Assembly: GCF_014643255.1 (NCBI RefSeq)
Contig: NZ_BMJI01000002.1
Location: 172,548 to 236,547 of the forward strand
Source: Tersicoccus solisilvae
Lineage (GTDB): Bacteria; Actinomycetota; Actinomycetes; Actinomycetales; Micrococcaceae
Length of the DNA: 64,000 bases
Reading direction: 5' to 3'
Of this stretch, positions 47,767 through 57,298 are shown in pieces. The first letter of the stretch is position 1; each line of letters opens with the position of its first letter. A program made the translations under genes and the position numbers. Below the pieces are notes generated by a model. It worked only from the letters and a program-made list of their open reading frames with translations. It ran no database searches and was not told the origin of the DNA.

Positions 47767-50765
47767 GCGGCCACCGCCGAGTAGGCGACGACGCCCCGGC
47801 GGACCGCCTCGATCGCGGAGCGCAGCCGCGTGCGCAGCCGGGCAGAGATCTCGGGCACGCCTGCCAGCTGGTCCAGCAGGTCGATCACCTGCTTGGACCA
47901 GCGCACGAAGTCGCCGGCGGCCAGGTCGGTGCCGCGCAGCGCCTCCTGCAGGGTGCGGCCGCGCGCCCACGCGATCATGGGCCGGACCAGGCCGAGCTCC
48001 GGCTCCGCGGTCTCGGGCAGGCCGGCGGCCTCCTCGGCGTCGGTCAGTTCGGACCAGCGGCGGACGACGCCGCGCACGGCGTCCTCCAGGGCGGGCGTCG
48101 GCATGGTGGGGCGCACTCCTCGTTCCTCGCGTTTGGCCTGGTAGACGAGGACGCTGGCGAGTCCGGCCAGTTCCTCCGGGTCGAGCCCGTCAAACACGCC
48201 GTCGCCCAGGCACAGGGCGATCAGCAGGTCCTTCTCCCCGTAGATGCGCCGCAGCCGGCTGCCGGCCGGGGTGATGCGCAGCGGCCCCGGCGTGGGGTCC
48301 TCCGGCGGGGACACGGGCTCGTTGGTCAGGTACCCGTACCCGGCCAGCACGTCGCACACCGTGTCGAAGGTGCGGGCGATGGTGTTGGTACGGCCCTGGA
48401 TCTGTCGTTTGAGGCCCTCGGTCTCCCGGTTGAGCCGGTGCCAGCGTTCCGCCCAGCGGGCATGCTGCTCCCGGTCGCTGCAACCGTGGCAGGGGTGAGC
48501 GCGCACCTGACGGCGCAGGTCGGCGATGCGGGCCTCCTGCCGATCGGTGGCACGCTCGGTCCCGTGGCCGTCGCCCTGGCGCTGCTTCTCCCCGGGCGAC
48601 GGCCGCTTCTCGTGCAGCGCGTTGCGCAGCGAGGAGGCCAGGTCGCGTCGTTCGCGAGGGTTCTTCGCGTCGAAGTGCTTCGGGATGCGCACCGAGCCGA
48701 CCGTGCGCACCTCGCCCTGCAGGTCCTGCGCGGTGATCCGGCGGACCTGGTGCCCGAGGGTGAGCACGGTGGTGCGCGGCTCGTACCCGTTGGTCTCGGG
48801 TCGGAGCACGACGACGAAGCCGGCGCTGCGGCCCGTGGGCACCTCGATGACGTCGCCGGGCCGCAATCGGTCCAGGGACGCCATCGCGGCGTCCCGGGCG
48901 CGGCGGCTGCGGGTCGAGGCCGCGCGCTGCTCGGCGTCGGAGAGCTCGCGGCGCAGCCGGGCGTACTCGGAAAAGTCGCCGAGGTGGCAGCGCATCGACT
49001 CGGCGTACCCGGCGAGGGACTCCTCGCGGCTGCGGATCTGCCGGGCGATGCCGACCACGGAGCGGTCCGCCTGGAACTGCGCGAACGAGGACTCGAGGAT
49101 CTCCCGGGCGGCGTCCCGGCCGAACTGGGCGATCAGGTTGATGCTCATGTTGTAGGTGGGCCGGAAGCTGGAGTTGAGCGGGTAGGTGCGCCGGGACGCG
49201 AGGCCGGCGACGGCGGACGGGTCGGTGCCCGGCTGCCAGAGCACCACCGCGTGGCCCTCGACGTCGATGCCGCGGCGGCCGGCCCGGCCGGTGAGCTGGG
49301 TGTACTCCCCCGCCGTGATCGGCACGTGCGCCTCGCCGTTGAACTTGTCGAGCTTCTCCAGCACCACGGATCGGGCGGGCATGTTCACCCCGAGGGCCAG
49401 GGTCTCGGTCGCGAACACCACCTTGACGACGCCGGCGCCGAACAGGCGCTCGACCACCTCCTTGAACGGCGGCAGCATCCCGGCGTGGTGGGCGGCGATG
49501 CCGCGCAGCAGGCCGTCGCGCCAGGTCCAGAACCCGAGCACCTCGAGGTCCTCCGGAGAGAGCTCGCTGACCGCGTCGTCCAGCTCGGCGCGGATGACGC
49601 GCTGCTCGGCGCGGGTGGTCAGCCACAGGTCGGCGTCCACGCACTGGCGGACGGCCGCATCGCAGCCGGCGCGGGAGAAGATGAAGACGATCGCCGGCAG
49701 CAGCGCCTCGCGGTCCAGCTGCCGGATCATCGCCGGCCGGGAGACGCGGCGCACGGATTCGCGCACCGGTGGCCGGTCGGGTCGACGGCCGCGGCCGCGG
49801 TGCGCCTGCCGCGGCACCCGGCTCTCCGTCCGGGCGAGCCGGTTCAGCTCGGGGTTGACGGTGATGCCGCTGTCCTGCTGCTCGGTGCGGGTGGCGGCGG
49901 CCCGGGCGCGCTGCTCCTGCTGCCGCAGGGCCTCGTGTCGCCGCCGGTCCTTCGCCCGGCTCGGCCGGCCGGCGCCGCCGGACCGGCGTCCGCCGCCGTC
50001 GTCGCGCCGCTCGGGACGGTCGCCGCCGGCGTCGCCTGCGCTCTCCCCGGCTGCCGCCGCGACGGCGGCGGCGTCGAAGCTGGTGGGCGTGGCGAACAGG
50101 TCGACGATGCGCTCCCCGACCATCACGTGCTGCCACAGGGGCACCGGGCGGTGCTCCGAGACGATCACGTCGGTCTCGCCGCGTACGGTGTCCAGCCAGG
50201 CGCCGAACTCCTCCGCGTTGGAGACGGTGGCGCTCAGGGAGACGAGCCGGACACTGTCGGGCAGGTGGATGATGACCTCCTCCCACACCGCGCCGCGGAA
50301 CCGGTCCGCGAGGTAGTGGACCTCGTCCATCACCACGTAGCCCAGTCCGGCGAGGGTGGACGAGGAGGCGTAGAGCATGTTCCGGAGCACCTCGGTGGTC
50401 ATCACGACCACGTCGGCCTCGGGATTGATGCTGGTGTCGCCGGTGAGCAGGCCGACCCGGCCGGGACCGTGCACGGCGACCAGTTCGGCGTACTTCTGGT
50501 TGCTCAGCGCCTTGATGGGCGTGGTGTAGAAGGCCTTGAGCCCGTCGGTGAGCGCCAGGTGGATGGCGAACTCCCCGACCACCGTCTTGCCGGCTCCGGT
50601 CGGGGCCGCGACGAGGACCCCGTGGCCGGCCTCCAGGCACCGGCACGCCTGGCGCTGGAACTCGTCGAGCTCGAAGGACTGGGTCCGCTCGAAGGCGGCG
50701 AGCCGGGTCTTGGCGTGCTGGTTCCGTTCCCGGGCAGCCGCATACCGTTCGGACGGCGAGGACAT
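47763..50765 (-). CDS. helY: DEAD/DEAH-box RNA helicase, Ski2/Mtr4-like
   Basis: The 1000-residue protein is a Ski2-family helicase: Walker A APTGAGKTVVGEF near residue 58, the DEVH box in YVVMDEVHYLADRFRG near 147, motif III SLSATVSN, motif V FATETLALGVNMPARS and motif VI QLTGRAGRRGID. A charged, Arg-rich insert (about 240-330) separates the RecA-like domains. The C-terminal DSHCT-like domain spans about 830-990. TAGGCT at 50777-50772, six bases before ATG 50765, gives a leaderless start. It is the usual neighbour of tatC in actinobacteria. Confidence 0.93.
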   Translation of the reverse strand: MSSPSERYAAARERNQHAKTRLAAFERTQSFELDEFQRQACRCLEAGHGVLVAAPTGAGKTVVGEFAIHLALTDGLKAFYTTPIKALSNQKYAELVAVHGPGRVGLLTGDTSINPEADVVVMTTEVLRNMLYASSSTLAGLGYVVMDEVHYLADRFRGAVWEEVIIHLPDSVRLVSLSATVSNAEEFGAWLDTVRGETDVIVSEHRPVPLWQHVMVGERIVDLFATPTSFDAAAVAAAAGESAGDAGGDRPERRDDGGGRRSGGAGRPSRAKDRRRHEALRQQEQRARAAATRTEQQDSGITVNPELNRLARTESRVPRQAHRGRGRRPDRPPVRESVRRVSRPAMIRQLDREALLPAIVFIFSRAGCDAAVRQCVDADLWLTTRAEQRVIRAELDDAVSELSPEDLEVLGFWTWRDGLLRGIAAHHAGMLPPFKEVVERLFGAGVVKVVFATETLALGVNMPARSVVLEKLDKFNGEAHVPITAGEYTQLTGRAGRRGIDVEGHAVVLWQPGTDPSAVAGLASRRTYPLNSSFRPTYNMSINLIAQFGRDAAREILESSFAQFQADRSVVGIARQIRSREESLAGYAESMRCHLGDFSEYARLRRELSDAEQRAASTRSRRARDAAMASLDRLRPGDVIEVPTGRSAGFVVVLRPETNGYEPRTTVLTLGHQVRRITAQDLQGEVRTVGSVRIPKHFDAKNPRERRDLASSLRNALHEKRPSPGEKQRQGDGHGTERATDRQEARIADLRRQVRAHPCHGCSDREQHARWAERWHRLNRETEGLKRQIQGRTNTIARTFDTVCDVLAGYGYLTNEPVSPPEDPTPGPLRITPAGSRLRRIYGEKDLLIALCLGDGVFDGLDPEELAGLASVLVYQAKREERGVRPTMPTPALEDAVRGVVRRWSELTDAEEAAGLPETAEPELGLVRPMIAWARGRTLQEALRGTDLAAGDFVRWSKQVIDLLDQLAGVPEISARLRTRLRSAIEAVRRGVVAYSAVAA

Positions 50766-50815
50766 GTCCTCAGCCTACAAGCGCGCCGCTCCCGCTTCCG
50801 CACGCTCCGCGCTGG

Positions 50816-51655
50816 TCAGAGCTCGCCGAGCCGTTCGACCGGCGTCGCCGTGTCCGCGCCGAGTTCGATGGTGTCGGAGCGGCGGGCGTCCCGGCGGTCC
50901 CGGCGCCGGTCCAGGATCAGGCACAGGGCGATGGCCAGGAAGTAGAGCACCACCAGCGGCAGCGCCAGGTAGAACATGGACAGCGCGTCGGCGCCGGGCG
51001 CCGCCATCGCCGCGAGCACGAAGATCCCGAACACGGTGATGCGCCACGCCTTGAGGATCTGCCGGCCGCGCAGGATGCGCATCATGTTCAGCCCCACGAG
51101 CAGCACCGGCAGCACGAACGCGACGCCGAAGACGAGGATCATCCGCATCACGAAGACGAGGTAGTCCTGGGCGCGGATGATGTTGCTGGTCGAGCCCGGC
51201 GGGGTGAACTGGGTCAGGACGGCGACGACGCCGGGCAGCGCGGTCCACGCCATCAGCGCGCCGAGGACGAACAGCGGCACCGCGGCGGAGAGGAAACCGA
51301 CCGCGTACCGCCGCTCGGCGCGGGTCAGGCCGGGGGTCACGAACGCCCAGACCTCGTACAGCCACACCGGACAGGTGAGGAGGATGCCAATGAACACGGC
51401 CCCCTGCACCTGCATGTCCAGGGAGGACGCGACGCCCTCGAAGTTGATCAGCGCCGTCCGGCCGTCCCGGGCGGCGATCTCGTGGATCGGCTGCTGCAGC
51501 AGCTCGAACGCCGGTTGATAGAGGAACCAGCCCGCGACGGCGCCGAGCAGGACGGCGACGAGCGAGACGATCAGCCGGTTGCGCGCCTCCCGCAGGTGGT
51601 CGCGCAGGGCCATCCGGCCCTCGGGGTTGGACCGGCGGCGGGACCTCGGTGTCAC
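50816..51655 (-). CDS. tatC: twin-arginine translocase subunit TatC
   Basis: The 279-residue protein has six membrane segments and TatC motifs: MALRDHLREARNRLIVSLVA at the start, LYEVWAFVTPGLTRAERRY in the first cytoplasmic loop, with the conserved Glu and FVxPGLxxxE pattern, and FGVAFVLPVLLVGLNMM. TatC binds twin-arginine signal peptides and works with TatA. The GTG start lies 6 bp after the tatA stop. The N-terminal SRRRSNPEG extension is short and basic. Confidence 0.95.
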   Translation of the reverse strand: MTPRSRRRSNPEGRMALRDHLREARNRLIVSLVAVLLGAVAGWFLYQPAFELLQQPIHEIAARDGRTALINFEGVASSLDMQVQGAVFIGILLTCPVWLYEVWAFVTPGLTRAERRYAVGFLSAAVPLFVLGALMAWTALPGVVAVLTQFTPPGSTSNIIRAQDYLVFVMRMILVFGVAFVLPVLLVGLNMMRILRGRQILKAWRITVFGIFVLAAMAAPGADALSMFYLALPLVVLYFLAIALCLILDRRRDRRDARRSDTIELGADTATPVERLGEL

Positions 51656-51661
51656 CGCGGG

Positions 51662-52006
51662 TCAGTGGGTGGCGGTGCCACCGGTACCGCTGGCCGGGCC
51701 CTGCGGGTCACGGACGGCGTCGGGCTGCGGCGGCACGGTGCCGGTGGGGGTCGCGCCGGCGGGCGGCGGGGTCAGCTGGTGACCCGCCTCCGCGGATGCC
51801 CGGGGGACGGTCGGCTGCGTGGCCGAGGACGGCGTCGCCGACCCCGGGGGGGTGTCGTCGTCCTTCATCTGCTTGACCTCGGACTTGAAGATCCGCATCG
51901 ACTGGCCGAGGCTGCGGGCCATGCCGGGCAGCTTGGGGGCGCCGAAGAGCAGCAGAGCGGCCACGACCAGGATGACGATGAGCCACGGGTTGTCGAAGAT
52001 ACGCAC
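51662..52006 (-). CDS. tatA: twin-arginine translocase subunit TatA
   Basis: The 114-residue protein has the TatA layout: one membrane helix (WLIVILVVAALLLFGAPKLP), the amphipathic helix with ARSLGQSMRIFKSEVKQMK, and a disordered Pro/Thr/Ala-rich tail. GTG 52006 follows GGAAAGGATCC. It is directly upstream of tatC. TatA oligomers form the translocation path for folded proteins. Confidence 0.95.
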   Translation of the reverse strand: MRIFDNPWLIVILVVAALLLFGAPKLPGMARSLGQSMRIFKSEVKQMKDDDTPPGSATPSSATQPTVPRASAEAGHQLTPPPAGATPTGTVPPQPDAVRDPQGPASGTGGTATH

Positions 52007-52035
52007 GGGTGGGGATCCTTTCCTCGGTGACCATG

Positions 52036-52233
52036 CTATGCCAGATCGCGGGCGCCGGACGGGACGTCGTCCTGCCGGGCCAGCGGTGCGCCGGGCATGG
52101 CCCCGGCAGCGCGGTCCAGCTCGCGCACCAGGGCGAGGCCGGAGCGGATCATTCGCCGGCAGGCGAGCGCCAGCACCGCGGCGGACACCAGCAGCAGGCC
52201 GCCCCACAGCAGGATCCAGAACCACCACGGCAC
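52036..52233 (-). CDS. small single-span membrane protein
   Basis: The 65-residue protein has one N-terminal hydrophobic helix (WFWILLWGGLLLVSAAVLAL) and a short basic to acidic tail (RELDRAAGAMPGAPLARQDD). TAGGAT at 52245-52240, six bases before GTG 52233, gives it its own leaderless promoter inside the 3' end of pafBC, which supports it as a real gene. It lies between pafBC and tatA. I do not recognise a named family; a role in Tat or membrane assembly is only suggested by position. Confidence 0.7.
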   Translation of the reverse strand: MPWWFWILLWGGLLLVSAAVLALACRRMIRSGLALVRELDRAAGAMPGAPLARQDDVPSGARDLA

Positions 52234-52242
52234 GATCCGATC

Positions 52243-54330
52243 CTAGCCGCGGTGTGCGTCCGGTCCGCCGCGTGCCGGGTCGGCGCCGTCGGACGAGAGC
52301 TGCCCGGCCACGGCCAGCGCGTCGTCGATCCACGCCGAGCAGGCCGCGGCCACGTCGGCGGGCGCCAGCACCCGCACGTCCCCGCCGGCCCGCGTGCAGA
52401 GGCCGGGCAGCCACGCCGTGGTGCCGACCCGCAGCCGGGCCACCAGCCAGCCGTCCCAGCCGCCGCCCGGGACCGACCCCGCGTCCGCCACGTGCTCGGC
52501 GTCGAAGTGGTCGGCCACCCAGCGCCCCCGCGGGGAGAGCAGCACGGTGACCTCGATGTCGTCGTCGGACCGGGTGAACAGCTCCACCTCCGGGTCGCTG
52601 CCGCCGTGCGCCGCGATCCGCTCCCGGTCGACCACGGCATCCCCGTCGGGGCGGACCGCACGGATCCGGTCGAGCCGGAAGTTGCGCACGTCGCCGCTGC
52701 GGTAGCACCACCCCTGCAGGTACCAGACGTCGTTCGCGGAGAAGAGCCGCCACGGGTCGACGCTGCGGGTGGTCAGCTCGTCCCGGTGCGGGACCAGGTA
52801 GTCGATGACGATCCGGCGGCCGTCCCGCACGTCGCGCTGCAGGGTGGGCAGCAGCCCGTCCCCGTCCCCGGCGACGTCGGCGTGCAGGGACGCGGTGAGG
52901 TCGATCGCGTCGGAGGCGGCGGAGGAGATCTTGGCCAGCGCGGACTCGACGGCGGGCCGCTGACCGATGCCGGGCACCGCGGCCAGCGCCTGCAGCCCGA
53001 CGATCAGGGCGCCCGCCTCGTCGACGCTGAGCCGGACGGGTTCGCTCAGCTCGTCGGCGTTGCCGAGGTAGATGGCACCCTCCTCCCAGCTGGCGTCGAT
53101 CAGCTGGTCCGGGCCGTAGCCGGGCAGCCCGCAGACGAACAGCAGCTCCAGGTCCTTGACCAGCTGCTGCGGGCTGACGTCGAACAGGCGGGCGGTGGCG
53201 GACAGGTCGGCACCGGGGTGCTCCGTCAGATACGGGACGAGGTCGAGCAGCCGGGTCAGGTCGTCCCGGGACGTGCGCTGCGTGCGCGGCCGGGCCGGCG
53301 CGGCCGTCCCGGCGTCCGGCACCGGGGACCGGTCCGCGAGCCGGCGGGCGGCCCGAAGCCGGCGGGCGACCGCGTCGCGCAGGGTCGGCGGAGCGAGCAC
53401 GCGCACGTGCGGGCCGTGCCCGGCCAGCTCCTCGGCGAGGATCTCCGTGTCCGAGTAGGGCACGGTGAACCGCTCCCAGTCGGGATCCTGTGGTGCGGGC
53501 GCGGCGTCGGGTCCGCCGTGCGGTGTGCCGGGCCGGCCCTCGGCGGGCGGGCGCAGCGCCAGGGCGGTGCCCGGGCGGGCCTCGACGACGGCGGTCTCGG
53601 TCGCCTCCCGCTGCACGAGGCCGGCCAGCGCCCCGGCGACCGTGAAGCCGGCCGGGATCGTGACGGTCCCCGGCCGGGTGACGACGGGCGTGGTCATTCG
53701 CGACAGCCGGAACGTCCGCTCCGCGTCGCGGTCCTCGTCGTGGCCGACGACGTACCAGTGGCCGAAGCGGTTGCCGATCCCCCACGGCTGCAGGCGCCGG
53801 GTCTGCGGGGCGTCGGCCTCCGGCCGCTGGTAGCCGAAGCTGACCGGCCGGCGCGCGACGATGGCGTCGAGCAGCGGCCCGAATGCCGGTTCGGTGGCCC
53901 GGATCCGCGGTTCGACACCGAGCAGCACGTCGGTCGCGGGTTCGACGCCGCGGGCGGAGAGCTTGCGCACGGCCCGGCCGGCCGCCGAGGAGAGCGAGGC
54001 CTGCTGCCACATCCGGGAGGCGAGGTTGAGGACGGCGGACTCGTCGGTCGAGAACCGGACCGGCGGCAGCCGGTACCGGTTCGGGTCGATGCGGTAGCGG
54101 ACCGTGTGCAGGTCCCCGTCGAAGTAGGACTCGTCGCTGAACGACTCGAGGGGCAGGCCCAGGTCGCGCAGGTCGGCCTTGTCGCGTTCGAACATCCGCT
54201 CGAACGCCTCGTCGCCGGCGCTCGCGTACGGCGGGATGACGCGGCGCAGCTCCTCCTTGCTGTAGCCCTGCCGGCGCTCGAGCAGGGCGATCAGGAGGTT
54301 GAGCAGTCGCTCGGTGCGTCGGGGGGCCAC
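52243..54330 (-). CDS. pafBC: PafB-PafC fusion transcriptional regulator
   Basis: The 695-residue protein joins two WYL-domain regulators: the PafB half (about 1-340) begins TERLLNLLIALLERRQGYSKEELR and has FGYQRP and FGHWYVVGHDEDRDAERTFRLSRM; the PafC half (about 345-680) begins SRDDLTRLLDLVPYLTEHPGAD and has IVIDYLVPHRDELTTRSVDP. In most actinobacteria these are two proteins that act together as a DNA-damage-responsive activator; fused forms are known in Arthrobacter. The GTG 54330 start has TAGCGT eight bases upstream. Confidence 0.92.
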   Translation of the reverse strand: MAPRRTERLLNLLIALLERRQGYSKEELRRVIPPYASAGDEAFERMFERDKADLRDLGLPLESFSDESYFDGDLHTVRYRIDPNRYRLPPVRFSTDESAVLNLASRMWQQASLSSAAGRAVRKLSARGVEPATDVLLGVEPRIRATEPAFGPLLDAIVARRPVSFGYQRPEADAPQTRRLQPWGIGNRFGHWYVVGHDEDRDAERTFRLSRMTTPVVTRPGTVTIPAGFTVAGALAGLVQREATETAVVEARPGTALALRPPAEGRPGTPHGGPDAAPAPQDPDWERFTVPYSDTEILAEELAGHGPHVRVLAPPTLRDAVARRLRAARRLADRSPVPDAGTAAPARPRTQRTSRDDLTRLLDLVPYLTEHPGADLSATARLFDVSPQQLVKDLELLFVCGLPGYGPDQLIDASWEEGAIYLGNADELSEPVRLSVDEAGALIVGLQALAAVPGIGQRPAVESALAKISSAASDAIDLTASLHADVAGDGDGLLPTLQRDVRDGRRIVIDYLVPHRDELTTRSVDPWRLFSANDVWYLQGWCYRSGDVRNFRLDRIRAVRPDGDAVVDRERIAAHGGSDPEVELFTRSDDDIEVTVLLSPRGRWVADHFDAEHVADAGSVPGGGWDGWLVARLRVGTTAWLPGLCTRAGGDVRVLAPADVAAACSAWIDDALAVAGQLSSDGADPARGGPDAHRG

Positions 54331-54374
54331 AGACGCCTACGCTAACAGCGCGGCGGCCCCGTTCCGGGGACCGG

Positions 54375-54770
54375 TCAGCGCACGCCGACCAGGTCGACGA
54401 CGAAGATCAGGGACTCGCCCGGGGCGATGGCCCCGCCGGCGCCGCGGTCGCCGTAGGCCTTCGCCGCGGGGATCTCCAGCCGGCGGCGGCCGCCGACCTT
54501 CATTCCGGCGATGCCCTCGTCCCAGCCGGCGATGACCTGGCCCACGCCGAGCCGGAAGTCCAGCGGCGCGCCCCGGTTCCAGGACGCGTCGAACTCCTCA
54601 CCGGTGGAGAAGGCGACGCCGACGTAGTGGGCGCTCACGGTGCTGCCGGGCGTGGCCTCCGGTCCGTCGCCGACGATGATGTCCTCGACGACCAGGTCGG
54701 CGGGCGCCTCGTGGTCGGGGAACTCGATATCGGGCTTCTGCCGGTCGTACTCGCGCTTGCCGAAGGACAC
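54375..54770 (-). CDS. FKBP-type peptidyl-prolyl isomerase, cytosolic
   Basis: The 131-residue protein has one FKBP domain: DLVVEDIIVGDGPEATPGST, VSAHYVGVAFSTGEEFDASW, VIAGWDEGIAGMKVGGRRRL, and IPAAKAYGDRGAGGAIAPGE. There is no signal peptide. It catalyses proline cis-trans isomerisation. It lies next to a lipoprotein FKBP between pafA and pafBC, a common arrangement in Micrococcales. Confidence 0.93.
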   Translation of the reverse strand: MSFGKREYDRQKPDIEFPDHEAPADLVVEDIIVGDGPEATPGSTVSAHYVGVAFSTGEEFDASWNRGAPLDFRLGVGQVIAGWDEGIAGMKVGGRRRLEIPAAKAYGDRGAGGAIAPGESLIFVVDLVGVR

Positions 54771-54817
54771 AGCGGTCTCCTGTCGTGTCGGGAGGTGAGG
54801 TCGGTGAGAGGTGGGCG

Positions 54818-55786
54818 TCAGGAGGCGACATCGAGGATGTCGACGACGAAGACGAGCGTCTCGTTCTTCAGCTCCGACGTCGAATCACTACCGTAGCCGA
54901 GGCTCGGCGGCACGACGAGCAGCACCTGGGAGCCGACGGTCTTGCCGGTCAGGCCCTGGGTCCAGCCCTTCACGACGCCGCTGAGCGGGAAGGAGACGGG
55001 GCTGCCGTTCTTCCAGCTGGAGTCGAAGACGGAGCCGTCGGACCACTTGACGCCGGTGTACTGGACGGTGACGTTGTCGGTGGCCTTCACCTTCTGGCCC
55101 TTGCCGGTGATCAGGTCCTGGGCCACGAGCTTCGTGGGTGCCTTGGTCTTGGGGACGGTCACGGTCGGGGCGCCGTCGTCGGCGAGCTTGACGGTCGGCA
55201 GACCGGCCTTCGGGGCCACCGCGGTGCCCTGGGCGCGGGTCGGGACGTCCTTGACGGACTGCAGCTTCAACACGATGACGTTGGACGCGGTCGGCGAGGC
55301 GCTCGCACTGGCACTCGCGCTGCCACTGGAACTCGCGCTCGCACTCGGCTCGGCGGTCGGCGTCTGCGCCGGGGTGGCGAACGCGATGTAGGAACCGACC
55401 TTGGCGTTGACGAGGGCGTTGTAGAGCACCTCGTTCTGCTGCTTCACCGAATCGGAGAGCAGCAGGCTCTCCAGCTTGTTGGTGGTGAACGTCTCGTTCT
55501 GGACCGCGCCGTCGGCGCCGTTGATCACCGCGCCGACGTAGCTGACCGACTGGCCGGCCTTGACCGTGTCCCCGTCACCCTCCTTGATCACCTTCGCGGC
55601 GGCGTCCTGGGAGACCAGCGGCTTGGCGAAGTCGAGGCCGGGGACCTTCTTGTCCTCGTCGCTGGTGACCTTCATCGAGTCCAGCGGGCCGGACGCCGAC
55701 GAGGACGACGACGAGCTGTCGGAGCCGGAGCAGCCGGCGAGCAGGAGCAGCAGCGGGATCAGCAGCAGGGCGAGATAGCGGCGCAC
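54818..55786 (-). CDS. FKBP-type peptidyl-prolyl isomerase, lipoprotein
   Basis: The 322-residue protein starts with a lipoprotein signal (RRYLALLLIPLLLLLAGC) and a Ser-rich linker. It has two FKBP-like domains: the first (about 75-150) lacks several active-site residues (VSYVGAVINGADGAVQNETF), the second (about 235-320) has NVTVQYTGVKWSDGSVFDSSW, VVKGWTQGLTGKTVGSQVLL and PPSLGYGSD. A Ser/Ala-repeat linker (about 168-190, encoded by ACTGGC/ACTCGC-like microrepeats) joins them. It should fold exported proteins. GTG 55786 places the signal peptide at the N-terminus. Confidence 0.92.
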   Translation of the reverse strand: MRRYLALLLIPLLLLLAGCSGSDSSSSSSSASGPLDSMKVTSDEDKKVPGLDFAKPLVSQDAAAKVIKEGDGDTVKAGQSVSYVGAVINGADGAVQNETFTTNKLESLLLSDSVKQQNEVLYNALVNAKVGSYIAFATPAQTPTAEPSASASSSGSASASASASPTASNVIVLKLQSVKDVPTRAQGTAVAPKAGLPTVKLADDGAPTVTVPKTKAPTKLVAQDLITGKGQKVKATDNVTVQYTGVKWSDGSVFDSSWKNGSPVSFPLSGVVKGWTQGLTGKTVGSQVLLVVPPSLGYGSDSTSELKNETLVFVVDILDVAS

Positions 55787-55850
55787 AGGGACATCCTCAA
55801 CAACGGGGTCGGGTTCGACGGCGCACCCGGGCGGGCAGCCGCGCGCCCGA

Positions 55851-57296
55851 CTACGGTAGCGGACCAGTCTGTGTGTTGCCTCCACCGGCCGGGCCGCCGG
55901 CGCCGGGGTCCGTGCCCGGCTCGGGGGCGGACGCCCGGATGGCCGCGATCAGCTCGTCGACGCGGGCATCCTCCGCCTTGAAGGGGTCCTTGCACAGGAT
56001 GGTCTGCTGGGTCCGGTCGTTCAGTTTCAGGTGCACCCAGTCCACGGTGTAGTCCCGGCCGGCGGCGACGGCGGCGCGGACGAACTCGCCGCGCAGCCGG
56101 GCGCGCGTGGTGGCGGGCGGGTCGTCGACCGCGGACTTGACCCGCTGCTCGCTGATCAGGGTGCGCACGGCCCCCCGGGACTGGAGCAGGTGGAACACCC
56201 CGCGCCCGCGATGGATGTCGTGGTACGTCAGGTCGAGCTGCGCGATGCGCGGGGCGCTCAGCGCCAGCCCGCTGCGCGCCCGGTAGGAGTCCAGGAGCTT
56301 CTTCTTGATCGCCCAGTCGATCTCGGTGTCGATCGCGGCGGTGTCGCCGGTCTCCACGGCGGTCAGGGTCCGGTCCCAGAGGTCGAGGGCGAAGGCGACC
56401 CGGTCGTGGTGGGCGCCGGCACGGGCGACGTAGTCGGTGGCCTTCTGCCAGAAGTACCGCTGCAGGTCGAGCGCGCTGATGGTGCTGCCGTCGGCCAGGC
56501 GCACGGGGTGACGGCCGGTCGGGTCGTGGGAGATGTCGCGGATGCTGCGGATCGGGTTCTCCAGGCGCAGGTCGCGCATGATGACGCCGTCCTCGATCAT
56601 CCGCAGCAGCAGGTCGACGCTGACGATCTTGAGCACGGTGGTGCTCTGGCTCATCGACGAGTCCCCGGAGATCACGTGCAGGCGCCGGTAGTGCTCGGCG
56701 TCGGCGTGCGGCTCGTCCCGGGTGTTGATGATCGGCCGGGAACGGGTGGTCGCCGAGGAGACGCCCTCCCAGATGTGATCGGCGCGCTGGCTGAAGGCGT
56801 AGCCGGTGCCGCCGGGCCCCGAGACGACCTTCCCGGCGCCGGCGATCAGCTGCCGCGACACCAGGAACGGGATGAGGATCTCCGCGAGCCGGGTGAAGGA
56901 CGTGGTCCGCGGGATCAGATAGTTCTCGTGGCTGCCGTAGGAGTTGCCCACCGAGTCGGTGTTGTTCTTGAACAGGTAGACGGACCCGCCGTAGCCCTCG
57001 GCGGCCAGCCGCTCCTCCGCCTCCCGGCACAGGTCGTCCAGGATCAGCTCCCCGGCCAGGTCCTGCGCCAGCAGGTCGTCGACGTGGTCGCACTCGGCGG
57101 TCGCGTACTCGGGGTGGGAGCCGACGTCCAGGTAGAGGCGGGCGCCGTTGCCGAGGAACACGTTGGAGGAGCGGCCCCAGTGCACCACCTTGCGGAACAG
57201 GTACCGGGCCACCTCCTCGGGTGAGAGCGGCGAACCGCCGGCCGCGGCGTAGGACAGCCCGAACTCGGTCTCGAGACCGACGATGCGTCGCTGCAT
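55851..57296 (-). CDS. pafA: Pup-protein ligase
   Basis: The 481-residue protein starts [16 protein letters not shown] with the ATP/Mg-binding Glu9, and continues with [42 protein letters not shown] and [13 protein letters not shown]. These motifs define PafA, which links the C-terminal Glu of Pup to substrate lysines. The extended C-terminus (about 460-481) is Gly/Pro-rich. It follows prcA by 2 bp in the Pup-proteasome operon. Confidence 0.96.
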   Translation of the reverse strand: MQRRIVGLETEFGLSYAAAGGSPLSPEEVARYLFRKVVHWGRSSNVFLGNGARLYLDVGSHPEYATAECDHVDDLLAQDLAGELILDDLCREAEERLAAEGYGGSVYLFKNNTDSVGNSYGSHENYLIPRTTSFTRLAEILIPFLVSRQLIAGAGKVVSGPGGTGYAFSQRADHIWEGVSSATTRSRPIINTRDEPHADAEHYRRLHVISGDSSMSQSTTVLKIVSVDLLLRMIEDGVIMRDLRLENPIRSIRDISHDPTGRHPVRLADGSTISALDLQRYFWQKATDYVARAGAHHDRVAFALDLWDRTLTAVETGDTAAIDTEIDWAIKKKLLDSYRARSGLALSAPRIAQLDLTYHDIHRGRGVFHLLQSRGAVRTLISEQRVKSAVDDPPATTRARLRGEFVRAAVAAGRDYTVDWVHLKLNDRTQQTILCKDPFKAEDARVDELIAAIRASAPEPGTDPGAGGPAGGGNTQTGPLP

Positions 57297-57298
57297 GG

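Noticed and set aside
55300..55350. Short tandem repeats (ACTGGC/ACTCGC) considered as a separate DNA repeat element
   Set aside because: They encode the Ser/Ala linker between the two FKBP domains of the lipoprotein and need no further explanation.
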